A DNA stretch of 64,000 bases from Carnobacterium inhibens subsp. inhibens DSM 13024 (GTDB taxonomy: Bacteria; Bacillota; Bacilli; Lactobacillales; Carnobacteriaceae): positions 1,178,001 through 1,242,000 of the forward strand of contig NZ_JQIV01000006.1 of the NCBI RefSeq assembly GCF_000746825.1. Direction: 5' to 3'. Of the stretch, positions 25,420 to 35,593 are shown piece by piece (the stretch's first letter is position 1; the number at the start of each line of letters is the position of its first letter). Under the pieces are notes generated by a model that saw nothing but the letters and a program-made list of their open reading frames with translations, searched no databases and was not told the origin of the DNA. Made by a program: the position numbers and the translations under genes.

Positions 25420-26037
25420 TCAAACTGTTAGTGCTGTTAACATCTTTTCTATTATCCCTGGTTTTGGGACGAAATACAATGAAGATTCTAATCGATCGCC
25501 TAAATAATAAAATTCATTTTTAATGATCATGATAGAATCATCGTATTGGTTTTGTTCTAAATACACACTGCTCATAATGGCGCCGAACATATCTTCAATA
25601 ATGATGGGCACAGACGTGATCAAGTTAGCATCCATTAGTTTCATTACTGCATTCAAAAATGAATTAACGAGTATGTTTACCAACTCTTGCAAGGCTGAAT
25701 TAGCCAAGTCTTCCGAGTAAGGTGTATTTTCCGGCAACATCATAGCTACGATCGTCTCTGAGACTTGTTGATCGACTGTGAAAAGAAAGACACCTTCTGC
25801 ATCTCCCATCATCTTAATGATGACGGATTTTATCACAGCTTCTTCCGGCATGATCTGCTCATAAACATCTGCATATTCCATCATTTCAATAACTGGAACC
25901 GTCATGTGGACCGGTTTTTCAATCAATTGAGATAAACTCGTTGCTGCATGTCCGCCACCAATATTGATCACTTCTTTTAGTACATCTAATTCCACTGCTG
26001 AGTAGTTAGACTTCACTGTACTCACCGATTCTTTCAT
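25420..26037 (-). CDS. cheC: CheY-P phosphatase CheC
   Basis: About 198-205 residues with two phosphatase motifs, LDVLKEVINIGGGHAATSLS near the N-terminus and LANSALQELVNILVNSFLNA in the middle. CheC dephosphorylates CheY-P and interacts with CheD. ATG 26037 would overlap cheA by 32 bp and lacks a ribosome site. GTG 26016, behind GGTGAG, gives a family-like start (MKSNYSAVELDVL) and is a good alternative. Confidence 0.93.
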   Translation of the reverse strand: MKESVSTVKSNYSAVELDVLKEVINIGGGHAATSLSQLIEKPVHMTVPVIEMMEYADVYEQIMPEEAVIKSVIIKMMGDAEGVFLFTVDQQVSETIVAMMLPENTPYSEDLANSALQELVNILVNSFLNAVMKLMDANLITSVPIIIEDMFGAIMSSVYLEQNQYDDSIMIIKNEFYYLGDRLESSLYFVPKPGIIEKMLTALTV

Positions 26038-28075
26038 TGCAAATAGCCGTTACATCCAAGATCAAAATGATGCTTCCATCTCCTAGAATGGTTGCGCCTA
26101 AGTATTTCTTCAGCATACTCAATTCTTGGCCTAGTTTTTTGATCACAATTTCTTGTTGTCTGACTAAATCGTCTACGACCAAGGCATTGTAGCTGTCTCC
26201 TTGTTTTACCAATACCAAGTGCAGATTGGTTTCTTCTATCGGTTCAATACCAAGTGATTGGTTCAAACGAACGACCGGAACAGCTAACCCTTCGTATTTA
26301 TAGACTTCACGGTTGTGAATACGGATAATGTCTTCTTCGGTTACTTTAACAATCGTTTTGATGATCCCTAATGGAATTGCAAAAGAATCTTGTCCCACTT
26401 TTACAAGCAAGGATTGAATAATCGATAACGTTAAAGGCAAATTGATTTTGAAAACTGTTCCTTGGTTGACTACACTTTCCAATTCAACTGTTCCGCCTAG
26501 TTCAGTGATTTTTTGTTTAACAGCATCCATTCCTACACCACGGCCAGAAATACTGGTCACTTCTTTAGCTGTTGAAAATCCTGGATGGAAAATCAATTGT
26601 TGGATCTCTTTGTCGCTCATTCCTTCAGTTGAGATCCCTTTTCGTTCAGCACTTTCTTTAATAATGGTAGGATTAACACCTTTTCCATCATCGCTCAACG
26701 TCAATACTACTCGATTGCCTTCTTGATAAGCAGTAATTTTAATGGTTCCTTTTGGATCTTTGCCTAATTTTACACGATCAGCGGGCATTTCTACTCCATG
26801 ATCAGCTGAATTACGCAACAAATGCACTAAGGGTTCACTTAGTTCAGAAACAACGGTACGATCTAATTCCGTATCTTCACCTTCGATAACCAACTCAAAC
26901 TCTTTACCTAAATCGTTTGCTAAGTCTCGGATCATGCGAGGAAAACGAGTCATTACCGTACTGACCGGCTGCATTCTGATTTTCAAAACCAAATCTTGTA
27001 ATTCAGAACTGATCCTTGCTACGTGGTCCAACGGTTCTTTCATTTCAGATACTTGCATTTGGTCGCTTAAGTCTTCTAATCGCGTACGGTAGATTACCAA
27101 TTCTGACACTAAATTCATAAAGGAATCTAATTTTCCGATATCTACTCTGATGGATTGATTCATTGCATGACTTTGGCCTTTTGCTTTAGTTGTTTTTTCA
27201 ACTTGAGCAGGTTTAGCAGCACCTTCAACGGTTGTAATTGCTGTTTGTTCCACTTGATTTTCTTGCGGCTCAGACGGAGTCGTTTCAGGTTCTTTCACGA
27301 TTAAATCTTCTGCTTGTTGAACCGTTTGAATCAATACTTCTTCAATTTCACTATTGTCTAACGCCAAGTTGAAAACTGTTTCTTCATCCAATTTGCTGAC
27401 ATAGATCAGTTTAAACACACTGCCGAAATCGTCATTTTCAAGAACTTCTGTGCCTGGTTCAGAATATAACACATCTCCATGTTGTTCCAACTTACTCATC
27501 ACAAGATACACGCGGGCATTTTTCATTGAACTATCTTCATCAATTCGGATAGCCAATACATAAGCATTGTAACCATCTTCTTTTGCTGCTTCAATGATCA
27601 TTAAGTCTGAGTCTTCTACATTTTCTAAGGCTAGATTAAGGGATGAACTTGTTTCTTGTTCCATTATCACTGTTCCTTGTGCTGTAGAACTATCACCGGA
27701 AGCTACATTATCCAACCGTTGAATCAAGTTTTTGATATCGCGTTCTGCTTCATTTCCTTCTCTTAAATCTTCCACTAAGTCAGACAAGGTATCTAAACAA
27801 TCAAATATTAGAGCGATTGAAGTTGCATCGGCCGGAATGATCTTTTGCTTCAATAAATCAAATACGTTTTCCATTTTGTGGGTCAATTTAGCCATTGTAT
27901 CGTAGCCCATTGTTGCAGCCATTCCTTTAATCGTATGAGCTGACCGAAACATAACGTCTACAATACTGGAATCTTCAGGATGGTTTTCTAATTCAAGTAC
28001 TTGTTCATTCAAACTTTGTAAATGTTCGTCTGTTTCTTCAAAAAATAAATCGAGGTATTTACTATTTTCGTCCAT
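26006..28075 (-). CDS. cheA: Chemotaxis histidine kinase CheA
   Basis: 689 residues: P1 phosphotransfer domain (His47 in SAHTIKGMAATMGYD), P2 CheY-binding domain (about 160-265), an Ala/Glu-rich linker, P3 dimerisation (SIRVDIGKLDSFMNLVSELV), P4 kinase with the N box HLLRNSADHGVEMP and G boxes, and P5 CheW-like regulatory domain. It phosphorylates CheY and CheB. ATG 28075 follows AAAGGGAGGG; a start six codons earlier lacks a ribosome site. Confidence 0.97.
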   Translation of the reverse strand: MDENSKYLDLFFEETDEHLQSLNEQVLELENHPEDSSIVDVMFRSAHTIKGMAATMGYDTMAKLTHKMENVFDLLKQKIIPADATSIALIFDCLDTLSDLVEDLREGNEAERDIKNLIQRLDNVASGDSSTAQGTVIMEQETSSSLNLALENVEDSDLMIIEAAKEDGYNAYVLAIRIDEDSSMKNARVYLVMSKLEQHGDVLYSEPGTEVLENDDFGSVFKLIYVSKLDEETVFNLALDNSEIEEVLIQTVQQAEDLIVKEPETTPSEPQENQVEQTAITTVEGAAKPAQVEKTTKAKGQSHAMNQSIRVDIGKLDSFMNLVSELVIYRTRLEDLSDQMQVSEMKEPLDHVARISSELQDLVLKIRMQPVSTVMTRFPRMIRDLANDLGKEFELVIEGEDTELDRTVVSELSEPLVHLLRNSADHGVEMPADRVKLGKDPKGTIKITAYQEGNRVVLTLSDDGKGVNPTIIKESAERKGISTEGMSDKEIQQLIFHPGFSTAKEVTSISGRGVGMDAVKQKITELGGTVELESVVNQGTVFKINLPLTLSIIQSLLVKVGQDSFAIPLGIIKTIVKVTEEDIIRIHNREVYKYEGLAVPVVRLNQSLGIEPIEETNLHLVLVKQGDSYNALVVDDLVRQQEIVIKKLGQELSMLKKYLGATILGDGSIILILDVTAICNERIGEYSEV

Positions 28076-28116
28076 AGTGTCCCTCCCTTTCATTGTTTCT
28101 CGTAGTTTCTTTTGTG

Positions 28117-28887
28117 TTATATTTTTTCATAAATGAAAGAAGCTCGTTTAATAAGTCCGTACTTCTCTGGACTATAAATGGTTTCTGTCGCTCCAGTGAA
28201 AAACAAGCCGCCAGGAACCAATGCATCACTGAATTTTTGGTACAATTCTTCTTTTACTTCATTTTTAAAATAAATGGTCACATTGCGGCATACGATCACG
28301 TTGTATCCTGTTCCAAAGCGGTCCCCAATTAAATCATGTTTTTTAAAAGCTACTTTATTCTTGATTTGTTCAGATAAATAAAATGCATTATCTTCTTGAG
28401 TAAAGTAGTTCTGGCGATTCTTTTCATCAACATTTTTGATTTCTACACTTGAGTAGATTCCTTTTTTAGCTTTCGCTAAAATTGTTTCATCAATATCTGT
28501 AGCCGTTATTTTTTCCGCATGCTTGATGTTATGATTGGTCATGATCATAGCCAACGAATAAGCTTCTGCTCCGGTAGAACAAGCAGCACTCCAGATTTTT
28601 AAAGCACCAAACTTTGGCTCTAAATACGATACCATCAATTCTTCGAATTCATCAAACACTTCTTTATTACGGAAAAAATCCGTTACATTAATGGTAATGT
28701 AATTCAAAAAGTTCTTTTTCACTATAGGATCTGATTGTATTTTAACCGCATATTCTTCCAACGTTGCTGCACCGGTATTCTTCATGATCGTGCCAATCCG
28801 TCTTTGAAGCTGTTTTTCTTTGTATCCTTCTAGATTAATATTTAAATGTTCTTTTGTCCACGCGTAAAAAAAATCGAAATTCAACAT
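28117..28887 (-). CDS. cheR: Chemoreceptor methyltransferase CheR
   Basis: 256 residues. The helical N-terminal domain has YKEKQLQRRIGTIM and is followed by the SAM-binding fold with IWSAACSTGAEAYSLAMIM and the FTGATE motif near the end. It methylates glutamates of chemoreceptors for adaptation. It starts 0 bp after cheB and precedes cheA. Confidence 0.96.
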   Translation of the reverse strand: MLNFDFFYAWTKEHLNINLEGYKEKQLQRRIGTIMKNTGAATLEEYAVKIQSDPIVKKNFLNYITINVTDFFRNKEVFDEFEELMVSYLEPKFGALKIWSAACSTGAEAYSLAMIMTNHNIKHAEKITATDIDETILAKAKKGIYSSVEIKNVDEKNRQNYFTQEDNAFYLSEQIKNKVAFKKHDLIGDRFGTGYNVIVCRNVTIYFKNEVKEELYQKFSDALVPGGLFFTGATETIYSPEKYGLIKRASFIYEKI

Positions 28888-29910
28888 TTAGCTTCGCATC
28901 CTTATCATCCAATTGATCAATTCTGATATTTCATCTAAACTGGCGATCTCGTCAATAACACCTTTTTGTACCGCATTACCTGGCATCCCATAAACAATTG
29001 ATGTCTCTCTGTTTTGAGCCACTGTAAAACCGCCTGCTTTTTTAATTTTAGCTAACCCGCGAGCTCCGTCATGACCCATTCCGGTTAAAATAAAGCTGAC
29101 TAAATCACTGCCATAAACTTCAGCAGCAGCTTCAAATAAGTAATCGACAGCTGGTCTCACACCATGTAGCTTATCTACTTCATTTAGTTTGATGCAGTTA
29201 TCTTCAATAATCATATGGTATCCACCTGGAGCAACATAAACGACACCGCCTTTGATTGGCATACCATCTTCGGCTTCTACTACATTTGCTGCAGATTCTT
29301 TGTCCAACCGTTTAGAAAATGACGTTGTAAATCCTTTTGGCATGTGTTGAACAATAAAAATAGGAAAGCTTAAGTTTTCCGGCAATGATCGAATAATCGA
29401 AAACAATGCTTTAGGTCCGCCGGTTGAAGCACCTATCGTAATGGCTTTTACTTTCTTTGGTAATCTTTTTTCTAATTCATTTGCCTGCAACAGTGATGTT
29501 TCTAGTGGTCGTTCACTTTTTTTCTGTTCAAATAAAGGTTTGATTTTATCTGCTACTTCGTTTTTGAATCCATCTGTTTGATTTCTGATATCATGTGGCT
29601 TTTCAATAAAATCCATTGCTCCCAAGTCCAAAGCAGCGATTGTATTGTCTTCTCCGCTAAACGAACTCATCATGATAACCGGTATAGAGTAATCTTTCTT
29701 TATGATCTCAAGTGTTTCTAGCCCATTTAATCCCGGCATTTCAATATCCAATGTGATCACATCAGGTTGAAGCTGCGGAATTGCCTTTAGCGCATCTCGA
29801 CCATTTCTAGCCGTCCCGATAACTTCCAATCCCTCAATACTCGCTATCGTTTCACTGATAACTTTTCTCATGAAAGGAGAATCATCCACAACCAGTACTT
29901 TTATATTCAC
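28888..29910 (-). CDS. cheB: Receptor methylesterase/glutamine deamidase CheB
   Basis: 340 residues. N-terminal receiver with Asp9-Asp10 and phosphoacceptor Asp55 (VITLDIEMPG), a linker (about 125-150), and a C-terminal esterase domain with the catalytic Ser in TIGASTGGPKALF, His in IFIVQHMPKGF and Asp in TGMGHDGARG. It removes receptor methyl groups on activation by CheA. It lies between cheD and cheR. Confidence 0.97.
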   Translation of the reverse strand: MNIKVLVVDDSPFMRKVISETIASIEGLEVIGTARNGRDALKAIPQLQPDVITLDIEMPGLNGLETLEIIKKDYSIPVIMMSSFSGEDNTIAALDLGAMDFIEKPHDIRNQTDGFKNEVADKIKPLFEQKKSERPLETSLLQANELEKRLPKKVKAITIGASTGGPKALFSIIRSLPENLSFPIFIVQHMPKGFTTSFSKRLDKESAANVVEAEDGMPIKGGVVYVAPGGYHMIIEDNCIKLNEVDKLHGVRPAVDYLFEAAAEVYGSDLVSFILTGMGHDGARGLAKIKKAGGFTVAQNRETSIVYGMPGNAVQKGVIDEIASLDEISELINWMIRMRS

Positions 29911-29934
29911 TCTTTATTACTCCCCTATCCCTGT

Positions 29935-30417
29935 TTACAGTACAATTATTTCTCTATTCACCATTCGAATATTCACTGTAAAGGTGGCTAAGTCTACGCT
30001 CATTGTTCTGCCCATGTTTCCTCCAGTATGATTGGCTAATAAAGGAATCCCTAGTTGTTTCAAAACTTCTTCAACCGCAAGTACATTTCGATCTCCGATA
30101 CTTCCATGCGGAAGATCTTTAGAAAATTGAAACATACTTGCGCCACCTGCTATTTTAGCCACAAGCGGATTATTGTTGGTTCGTTTATTTATTTCTGATA
30201 CCATGTGAGGAATAGCTAAATCAGCAAATTTTTCAACTTTGCTGGCATCTTTGAACGCACTGCTCTCAGGCAGCATGATGTGGCTCAATCCGCCGATTTT
30301 TGTTTTAGGATCATAGAGCGCAATGCCTACACAAGAGCCCAACCCTACTGTTATTAACGTTTGAGGTTGTTGTGCAACTTTATAATCTGAGATCCCAACC
30401 CTTAATTCATCTGCCAT
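29935..30417 (-). CDS. cheD: Chemoreceptor glutamine deamidase CheD
   Basis: 160 residues with catalytic Cys29 in TVGLGSCVGIALYD and His46 in GGLSHIMLPES. CheD deamidates receptor glutamines and is regulated by CheC, which is also encoded here, so the Bacillus-type CheC-CheD adaptation loop is complete. Located between the first cheW and cheB. Confidence 0.96.
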   Translation of the reverse strand: MADELRVGISDYKVAQQPQTLITVGLGSCVGIALYDPKTKIGGLSHIMLPESSAFKDASKVEKFADLAIPHMVSEINKRTNNNPLVAKIAGGASMFQFSKDLPHGSIGDRNVLAVEEVLKQLGIPLLANHTGGNMGRTMSVDLATFTVNIRMVNREIIVL

Positions 30418-30445
30418 ACATCTTTCACCATTCCTCTAACCATTC

Positions 30446-30895
30446 TTATCGATTCATCAATGACAGCAATTCATGTTCGCCATATTCTGAAAAAATACTA
30501 TTCACATCTAATTGTAAAATGATGCCCTCTTCTGTTCTGATAAAAGCCATCACATAACTAGCTGCTTCTTGATTTCTTTTCTCTGATACTTCATGATCAC
30601 TATTGTCAAAAGAACGAATAGTGGTTACTTTATCTACTGCTAAACCAATCTTTTTCTCTTGCCAACTTACAACGATCACTTTAGTTTCATCGATCACTTC
30701 TGTTTTACGTTGGAAGAACCGTTCACTTAAATCAATGATCGGTAAAATACCGTCCCCGTAATCTATCGCTCCTAATACATAGTCAGATGTATCTGGGATC
30801 TTTGTTAATTCTTCGACATGAATGATTTTTTCAGTTACTTCGATTGGAACGGCAAAACTTTGACCACCACTATTAAACACAACAAACTTTTCCAT
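30446..30895 (-). CDS. cheW: Chemotaxis adaptor protein CheW (first copy)
   Basis: 149-residue CheW domain (FVVFNSGGQSFAVPIEVTEK; LGAIDYGDGILPIIDLSERF; IILQLDVNSIF). It couples the receptor to CheA at the polar array. It directly follows the single chemoreceptor gene of the island, so it is probably that receptor's main adaptor. No receiver domain is present, so it is not CheV. Confidence 0.93.
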   Translation of the reverse strand: MEKFVVFNSGGQSFAVPIEVTEKIIHVEELTKIPDTSDYVLGAIDYGDGILPIIDLSERFFQRKTEVIDETKVIVVSWQEKKIGLAVDKVTTIRSFDNSDHEVSEKRNQEAASYVMAFIRTEEGIILQLDVNSIFSEYGEHELLSLMNR

Positions 30896-30984
30896 TATTC
30901 TACTCCTCCGTTTTATTTATAGGATAATGAACGTGTACCAACTTTGTGAGCATACGCCACATTCCATTCCCATTGTTTTATTTT

Positions 30985-33057
30985 CTAATCCAACTTAAAT
31001 TGATTCGTTTCTTCTTTTAATTCATTCGCAATAGATTCTAATTTGGCGATACTTGAAGAAAATTCTTCCATTGTAGCTAAAATTTCTTCCGCATTTGCAG
31101 ACACTTCCTCAGTTCCAGCTGAGTTCTCTTCTGCTGAAGCAGCAATATTTTCAATCGCTACCACTGTTTCATCTTTTTTAGCTGAGATAACAAAGCCTAA
31201 GCTAGCTACATTCATAATACTTTCAACCAATTTATCCATTTGATCCGTTACTTTATTTGATGAATCGATTGCTTCATTAATCGTTTTCGTTTGGACTTCA
31301 CTTTCTGCATGGGATTGTTCTACTTTGTTGACCATTTCATTTGATTTTTCTTGGATTGTTTTGATAATTGCTGCAATATCTTTTGTTGATTCGTCACTCT
31401 TCTCAGCTAATTTTCTGATTTCATTAGCAACAACTGCAAATCCTCGACCACTTTCTCCTGCACGAGCAGCTTCAATAGAAGCATTCAATGCTAACAGATT
31501 AGTCTGGTCAGATATTCCATCAATAACTTTAACAATTTTTTCAATATTTTGAATATCTTCATTTACATCGTGAATACTATCGCCTAATTTATTCATTGTC
31601 TCAATCGTGGTTTCCCAATTCTCATGAACGACAGCCATCATTTGAGAGTTTTTACCATTTGCAATCGTCGTATCATCGGTATGTTGACCCATTTTTTGGA
31701 TGTTTTGATCAATTTCACCTAATGTTTTAGATAATTCTTCCATTTTCCCTACTGTATCCTCAGTATCTTGTGTTTGGATACTTGTTGCTTGAGCAATACC
31801 CGTGATTGTTTCAGATACTTCTTCTGTTGCGGAAGTGGTTTGTTTAGAAATATCGTTCAATGTTTGAGTCATATCCGTTAAATGATTGCTTTTTTGTTGA
31901 ATGCCTCCTACCATTTCTCTGAATTGATGCATCATTTTATTAAAAGCAAATCCAATTCTTCCGATTTCATCACTATTTTCATTAATTGTTTTTCGTTTTC
32001 TAAACGCTTTAAAGTAAGGTTTATTTGGTAGAATATTAAAATCTTCGCTGGTAATTTCTGCAGTCAAATCTCCAGCTTCAACTTTACTGAAAGCTTTAGT
32101 CAATGCTTTGGCAATCGTCATAACATATTTTGAAGCCATCAATGCACTTAGTATGGCGATAATGATGCCGATAACTAAACCAATAAGAGCTGATCGTTTT
32201 GTAGCATTTACTTCATTAGCCATTTCGTCCTCGCCAACTACTCCATACACAGTCATTCCTAATCGGCTGGCTTTAGCATAGTAGCTGTCAATTTCTTGAT
32301 TATTATTTTCATCATAAATATAACCTGTTTGGTCTGTTGCCTCTTTGACTAAGGTACTGTCACTAATATTCGTTCCAATTTTCTTAGGATCATTATCCAT
32401 CAAATAATCCCCTGATTCAGAAAGAACAAAAAAGTGTCCAGTATTGCCGTTTTGTATAGAAGTTAAGTAGGTATTCATTCTCTCTAAGTTTAAATCAATT
32501 GCTAAAACACCATAAAAAGTGTCATCTACAATGATTGCTCTAGAAAGAGTCATTGCCATAGACCCTGTCTTTGCATCACGATAGGGCTCACTCCAAATCA
32601 TTGCGCCATTACGTTTGACTGCTCTTTGGTACCAAGTTGTTGCACTTGCATCAAAGTCTGAGTCTAAATCTTCAACTGTTCCCATGACTTCTTGATTTTC
32701 AGGTGCATAATAAGCATTTCCTATGTACATACTATTGTTCAAAACAAATTGTAATTCTTCTTGAACGAAGGCCTGAGCATCTTCATCCTCAGCAACTTCT
32801 TGAAATTCTGGCTTTTCGGCTAAAGAATTAATGGTATTTTCTAATTCTTGACCAATCCAGTCTAGTTGCGTTGTGAATTGTGTGGCTAGATTCTTTTCAC
32901 TTTGTTCAATACGCTGAGATAGCAAATTTTGTGTACTGTAATAATTCATGACCAACACAATAATGATCGGTAGTGTGATCATTACAATCAAAGTAGGGAT
33001 GATCATCAATCTAATACTTTTTTTCCTTTGACTCTTCTTTTCACGTAGCTTCTTCAC
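30985..33057 (-). CDS. Methyl-accepting chemotaxis protein
   Basis: 690 residues. A basic N-terminus, membrane helix 1 (about 17-40), an extracellular dCache-type sensor (about 41-280, with [20 protein letters not shown]), membrane helix 2 (about 290-315), HAMP, and a long cytoplasmic coiled coil with the signalling tip [23 protein letters not shown] 33057 is chosen because AAGGAGG lies 9 bases before it; longer frames have no ribosome site. First gene of the chemotaxis operon, driven by a sigma-28 promoter. The ligand is unknown; dCache domains often bind amino acids. Confidence 0.93.
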   Translation of the reverse strand: MKKLREKKSQRKKSIRLMIIPTLIVMITLPIIIVLVMNYYSTQNLLSQRIEQSEKNLATQFTTQLDWIGQELENTINSLAEKPEFQEVAEDEDAQAFVQEELQFVLNNSMYIGNAYYAPENQEVMGTVEDLDSDFDASATTWYQRAVKRNGAMIWSEPYRDAKTGSMAMTLSRAIIVDDTFYGVLAIDLNLERMNTYLTSIQNGNTGHFFVLSESGDYLMDNDPKKIGTNISDSTLVKEATDQTGYIYDENNNQEIDSYYAKASRLGMTVYGVVGEDEMANEVNATKRSALIGLVIGIIIAILSALMASKYVMTIAKALTKAFSKVEAGDLTAEITSEDFNILPNKPYFKAFRKRKTINENSDEIGRIGFAFNKMMHQFREMVGGIQQKSNHLTDMTQTLNDISKQTTSATEEVSETITGIAQATSIQTQDTEDTVGKMEELSKTLGEIDQNIQKMGQHTDDTTIANGKNSQMMAVVHENWETTIETMNKLGDSIHDVNEDIQNIEKIVKVIDGISDQTNLLALNASIEAARAGESGRGFAVVANEIRKLAEKSDESTKDIAAIIKTIQEKSNEMVNKVEQSHAESEVQTKTINEAIDSSNKVTDQMDKLVESIMNVASLGFVISAKKDETVVAIENIAASAEENSAGTEEVSANAEEILATMEEFSSSIAKLESIANELKEETNQFKLD

Positions 33058-33165
33058 CAACAAGCTCCTCCTTATGTAAAACTTCTCTAAAAACAATATT
33101 TTTTTACTAACTGTATTTTATTAAAGTTCTCATTGCTCTTTTTATTTAAACGTTTATTAAATAGC

Positions 33166-33192
33166 ATATCGGTATTTTCCTTTCTTTCTTAA
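33166..33192 (-). promoter_or_regulatory. Sigma-28 promoter of the mcp-che-fliM-fliY operon
   Basis: Minus strand TTAA (33189-33192), 15 bases, ACCGATAT (33166-33173), about 110 bases before the mcp start. Same pattern as both flagellin promoters. Confidence 0.8.
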
Positions 33193-33298
33193 GGGTTTAA
33201 GTTTCTTTTTTTATTTGTTCTTAATGTTGTCACACCTTATCCATCGAAATAAAAAGTGATTGATTATTTTTAACATTGCGTACAAACACTAAAAATCA

Positions 33299-33342
33299 AA
33301 AAATAAGCACCCTTTTATACTGAAAAGTAAAAGGATGCTTAG
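33299..33342 (-). terminator. Terminator after the aldo/keto reductase gene
   Basis: An AAGCACCCTTTTA arm pairs with TAAAAGGATGCTT with one mismatch, followed on the minus strand by TATTTTTTG. It ends the transcript of the gene at 33385-34302. Confidence 0.85.
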
Positions 33343-33384
33343 TTTTGTTTTATTCAATTTATTGAGACTTGTTACTTTTATCGC

Positions 33385-34302
33385 TTAAGGCAATTTATTT
33401 CCAGCTGCTCGATAAATGTCATACCATTCTTCATGTGTGATGCGCACTTCAGAAGCTTTTGCATAATCTGTCAAACGCTCTGGAGTCATTGTTCCAACAA
33501 TTGCTTGTATATGTGCTGGATGGCGTAAAATCCAAGCAATAGCCGTTGCTGAATTCGATAAGCCGTAACGTTCACCAATTTCTTTCAACTTTGAATTTAT
33601 TTCAGGGAAGTTTTCGTTATCCACAAAGATATCTCCACCGCTTTTGATCGGTGACCACGCTTGCAATGTCATATCTTCTAAACGACTATAATCCAATATT
33701 CCACCATCTCGATTTATCCCATTATCAAACTCAGTATTCACGTTTATTCCAGCATCCACCATACCAGTATGCATCGCACTAAACTGCATTTGGTTCGCGA
33801 CTAAAGGTTGCTTTACATATTTTTTCAATAATTCAATCTGGTAAGGATTGTGGTTGCTGACACCAAAATTGCGGACTTTTCCGCTTTTTTCTAATTCTTC
33901 AAAAACTTCAGCTACGATCTCTGGTTCAACCAATGCATCTGGACGGTGCAATAACAACGCGTCTAAGTAATCTGTATTTAAGCGTTTCAAGATATCGTCT
34001 ACACTCGTTACTAAATGCTCTTTTGAAAAATCATAACTCCCTTTTCGAATGCCTACTTTAGATTGGATCAACATTCTTTCTCGTAGAGAAGGATCCATTT
34101 CGATTACTTTTCCTAACGTTTCTTCGGCTTTTCCACCACCATAGATATCGGCTAAATCAAAAAAATCAACTTCTAAGTTTAAAGCATTTCTCACTACTTT
34201 ATCAGCTTCTTCTGGTGATAATTTCCCCATTGACATACAGCCTAATGCAATATTTGGTACCATTAATTCACTTTTCCCTAAAAACATTCTTTTCATATTC
34301 AT
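33385..34302 (-). CDS. Aldo/keto reductase family oxidoreductase
   Basis: 305 residues forming a TIM barrel. The catalytic tetrad is visible as Asp and Tyr in FDLADIYGGG, Lys in QSKVGIRKG and His in LLLHRPD. The NADPH-binding C-terminal part has IVGTMTPERL. It resembles the YdhF-like subgroup that reduces carbonyl compounds; the substrate is unknown. ATG two codons inside (34296) has better spacing from AAAGG than the first ATG. Single-gene transcript. Confidence 0.92.
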   Translation of the reverse strand: MNMKRMFLGKSELMVPNIALGCMSMGKLSPEEADKVVRNALNLEVDFFDLADIYGGGKAEETLGKVIEMDPSLRERMLIQSKVGIRKGSYDFSKEHLVTSVDDILKRLNTDYLDALLLHRPDALVEPEIVAEVFEELEKSGKVRNFGVSNHNPYQIELLKKYVKQPLVANQMQFSAMHTGMVDAGINVNTEFDNGINRDGGILDYSRLEDMTLQAWSPIKSGGDIFVDNENFPEINSKLKEIGERYGLSNSATAIAWILRHPAHIQAIVGTMTPERLTDYAKASEVRITHEEWYDIYRAAGNKLP

Positions 34303-34556
34303 TAACCTTCTTTCTTTTATCTAAGAAATCGTTTTCAGTATACCACTTTTGACTATTTTTTACTAAAGATAGAATGTTCATTACCTTCGTTCAATTTGCA
34401 TATTAGACTGCTTTTTTTTGCTCAGTGTATGTTAGTTGACGTAAGAATAAAGCTTCTTTTATAAGTAACTACTGAATTTTTTAAATCCTTTCAAATTTTA
34501 AGTACATTAAAAATGATTTTTGCTCTTTCTTCTTATATTAATAGAGAGATAACAAA

Positions 34557-35498
34557 ATGAAGGAGCACACAAAAATAATGATACTAAAAGAACGCACAAA
34601 ATCAGTCACTTACCGCGTATTAGAGTCTTTGAATTATCGAATGAGATTAACAGCTGAAGAAAAAACAAATTATGAAAATCAAGTGAAGGGTTTTGCTGGT
34701 GAAATACAATTTGATTCCTACATGGCTCAAGCTAAAATTTCTGGACTCGTATTGAATGATCTCATACTAAGCCACCGAGATACTAGTTTCCAAATCGACT
34801 CTCTTCTTATTACAAATGATTCTGTCTACTTATATGAAGTAAAAAATTATGCCGGTTCGTACTTTTATAAAGAGGAGTCTTTATTTACAGAATCAGGTTA
34901 TCAAATTCTTAATCCACTCAGACAAATCGACAGAAGTGTGACTTATCTACAAAATGTGATGCTTCGCATAGGATATACATTGCCCATACACCCCGTTATT
35001 ATTTTCATTAATCCAGACTTTATTCTCTACTCTTTCTTACCAAACAAGTTATTCTTATTTTCAAATCAATTACCTAAGCACTTTAATGCTTTATCGAATC
35101 AAAAAAAATTAATAAAGAATGAACATTTGGAACTTGCGAATAAACTTAAAAAGTTACACAATGAAAATTATCGCCCTGATAATTTACCTACTTATCATTT
35201 TGATCAATTAAAGAAAGGAATCATATGTCCAATTTGTTTTTCAACTAGTCATATAGACACAAGACAAAATTACGTTTGTTCTATATGTGGACACAAAGAA
35301 ATCATTACAAGTGTGATTGAACGTAGCATAATAGAATTCAAAGACCTATTTCCTGATAAACCTATTATGACAAATTTGATTTACCAATGGTGTGGAGAAG
35401 TTTATTCCAAAGAACGCATTCGAATGATATTAAAAAAGAATTACCAGAATCATTTATCCGGGCAAAAGACTTATTATAGTGATAAACAGCTATCATAA
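34557..35498 (+). CDS. NERD-domain protein with C-terminal zinc ribbon
   Basis: 313 residues. The nuclease-related (NERD) domain covers about 40-150, with QIDSLLITNDSVYLYEVKNY carrying the D...EVK catalytic-type pattern of restriction-like folds. A C-terminal zinc ribbon has CPIC and CSIC pairs (about 223-245). The family may process nucleic acid, but activity is unproven. Starts possible at 34557 or at the ATG 34578 behind GAAGGAG. Lone plus-strand gene; the tandem hairpin array lies downstream and no clear intrinsic terminator was seen. Confidence 0.85.
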   Translation: MKEHTKIMILKERTKSVTYRVLESLNYRMRLTAEEKTNYENQVKGFAGEIQFDSYMAQAKISGLVLNDLILSHRDTSFQIDSLLITNDSVYLYEVKNYAGSYFYKEESLFTESGYQILNPLRQIDRSVTYLQNVMLRIGYTLPIHPVIIFINPDFILYSFLPNKLFLFSNQLPKHFNALSNQKKLIKNEHLELANKLKKLHNENYRPDNLPTYHFDQLKKGIICPICFSTSHIDTRQNYVCSICGHKEIITSVIERSIIEFKDLFPDKPIMTNLIYQWCGEVYSKERIRMILKKNYQNHLSGQKTYYSDKQLS

Positions 35499-35540
35499 GT
35501 CAATTTATCCGTTACTTACATAACTCCTCTATTCCTCATA

Positions 35541-35580
35541 CTCACTTTTAGAGAAGAATGCTTAGTCACGGAAAAGTGAG
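35541..35580. repeat. Decayed flanking copy of the hairpin repeat
   Basis: CTCACTTTT (35541-35549) and AAAAGTGAG (35572-35580) keep the outer arms of the unit, while the inner TACGTCA part is degenerate. It precedes the regular array by 13 bp. Confidence 0.6.
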
Positions 35581-35593
35581 GTCGTTTTTTAGG

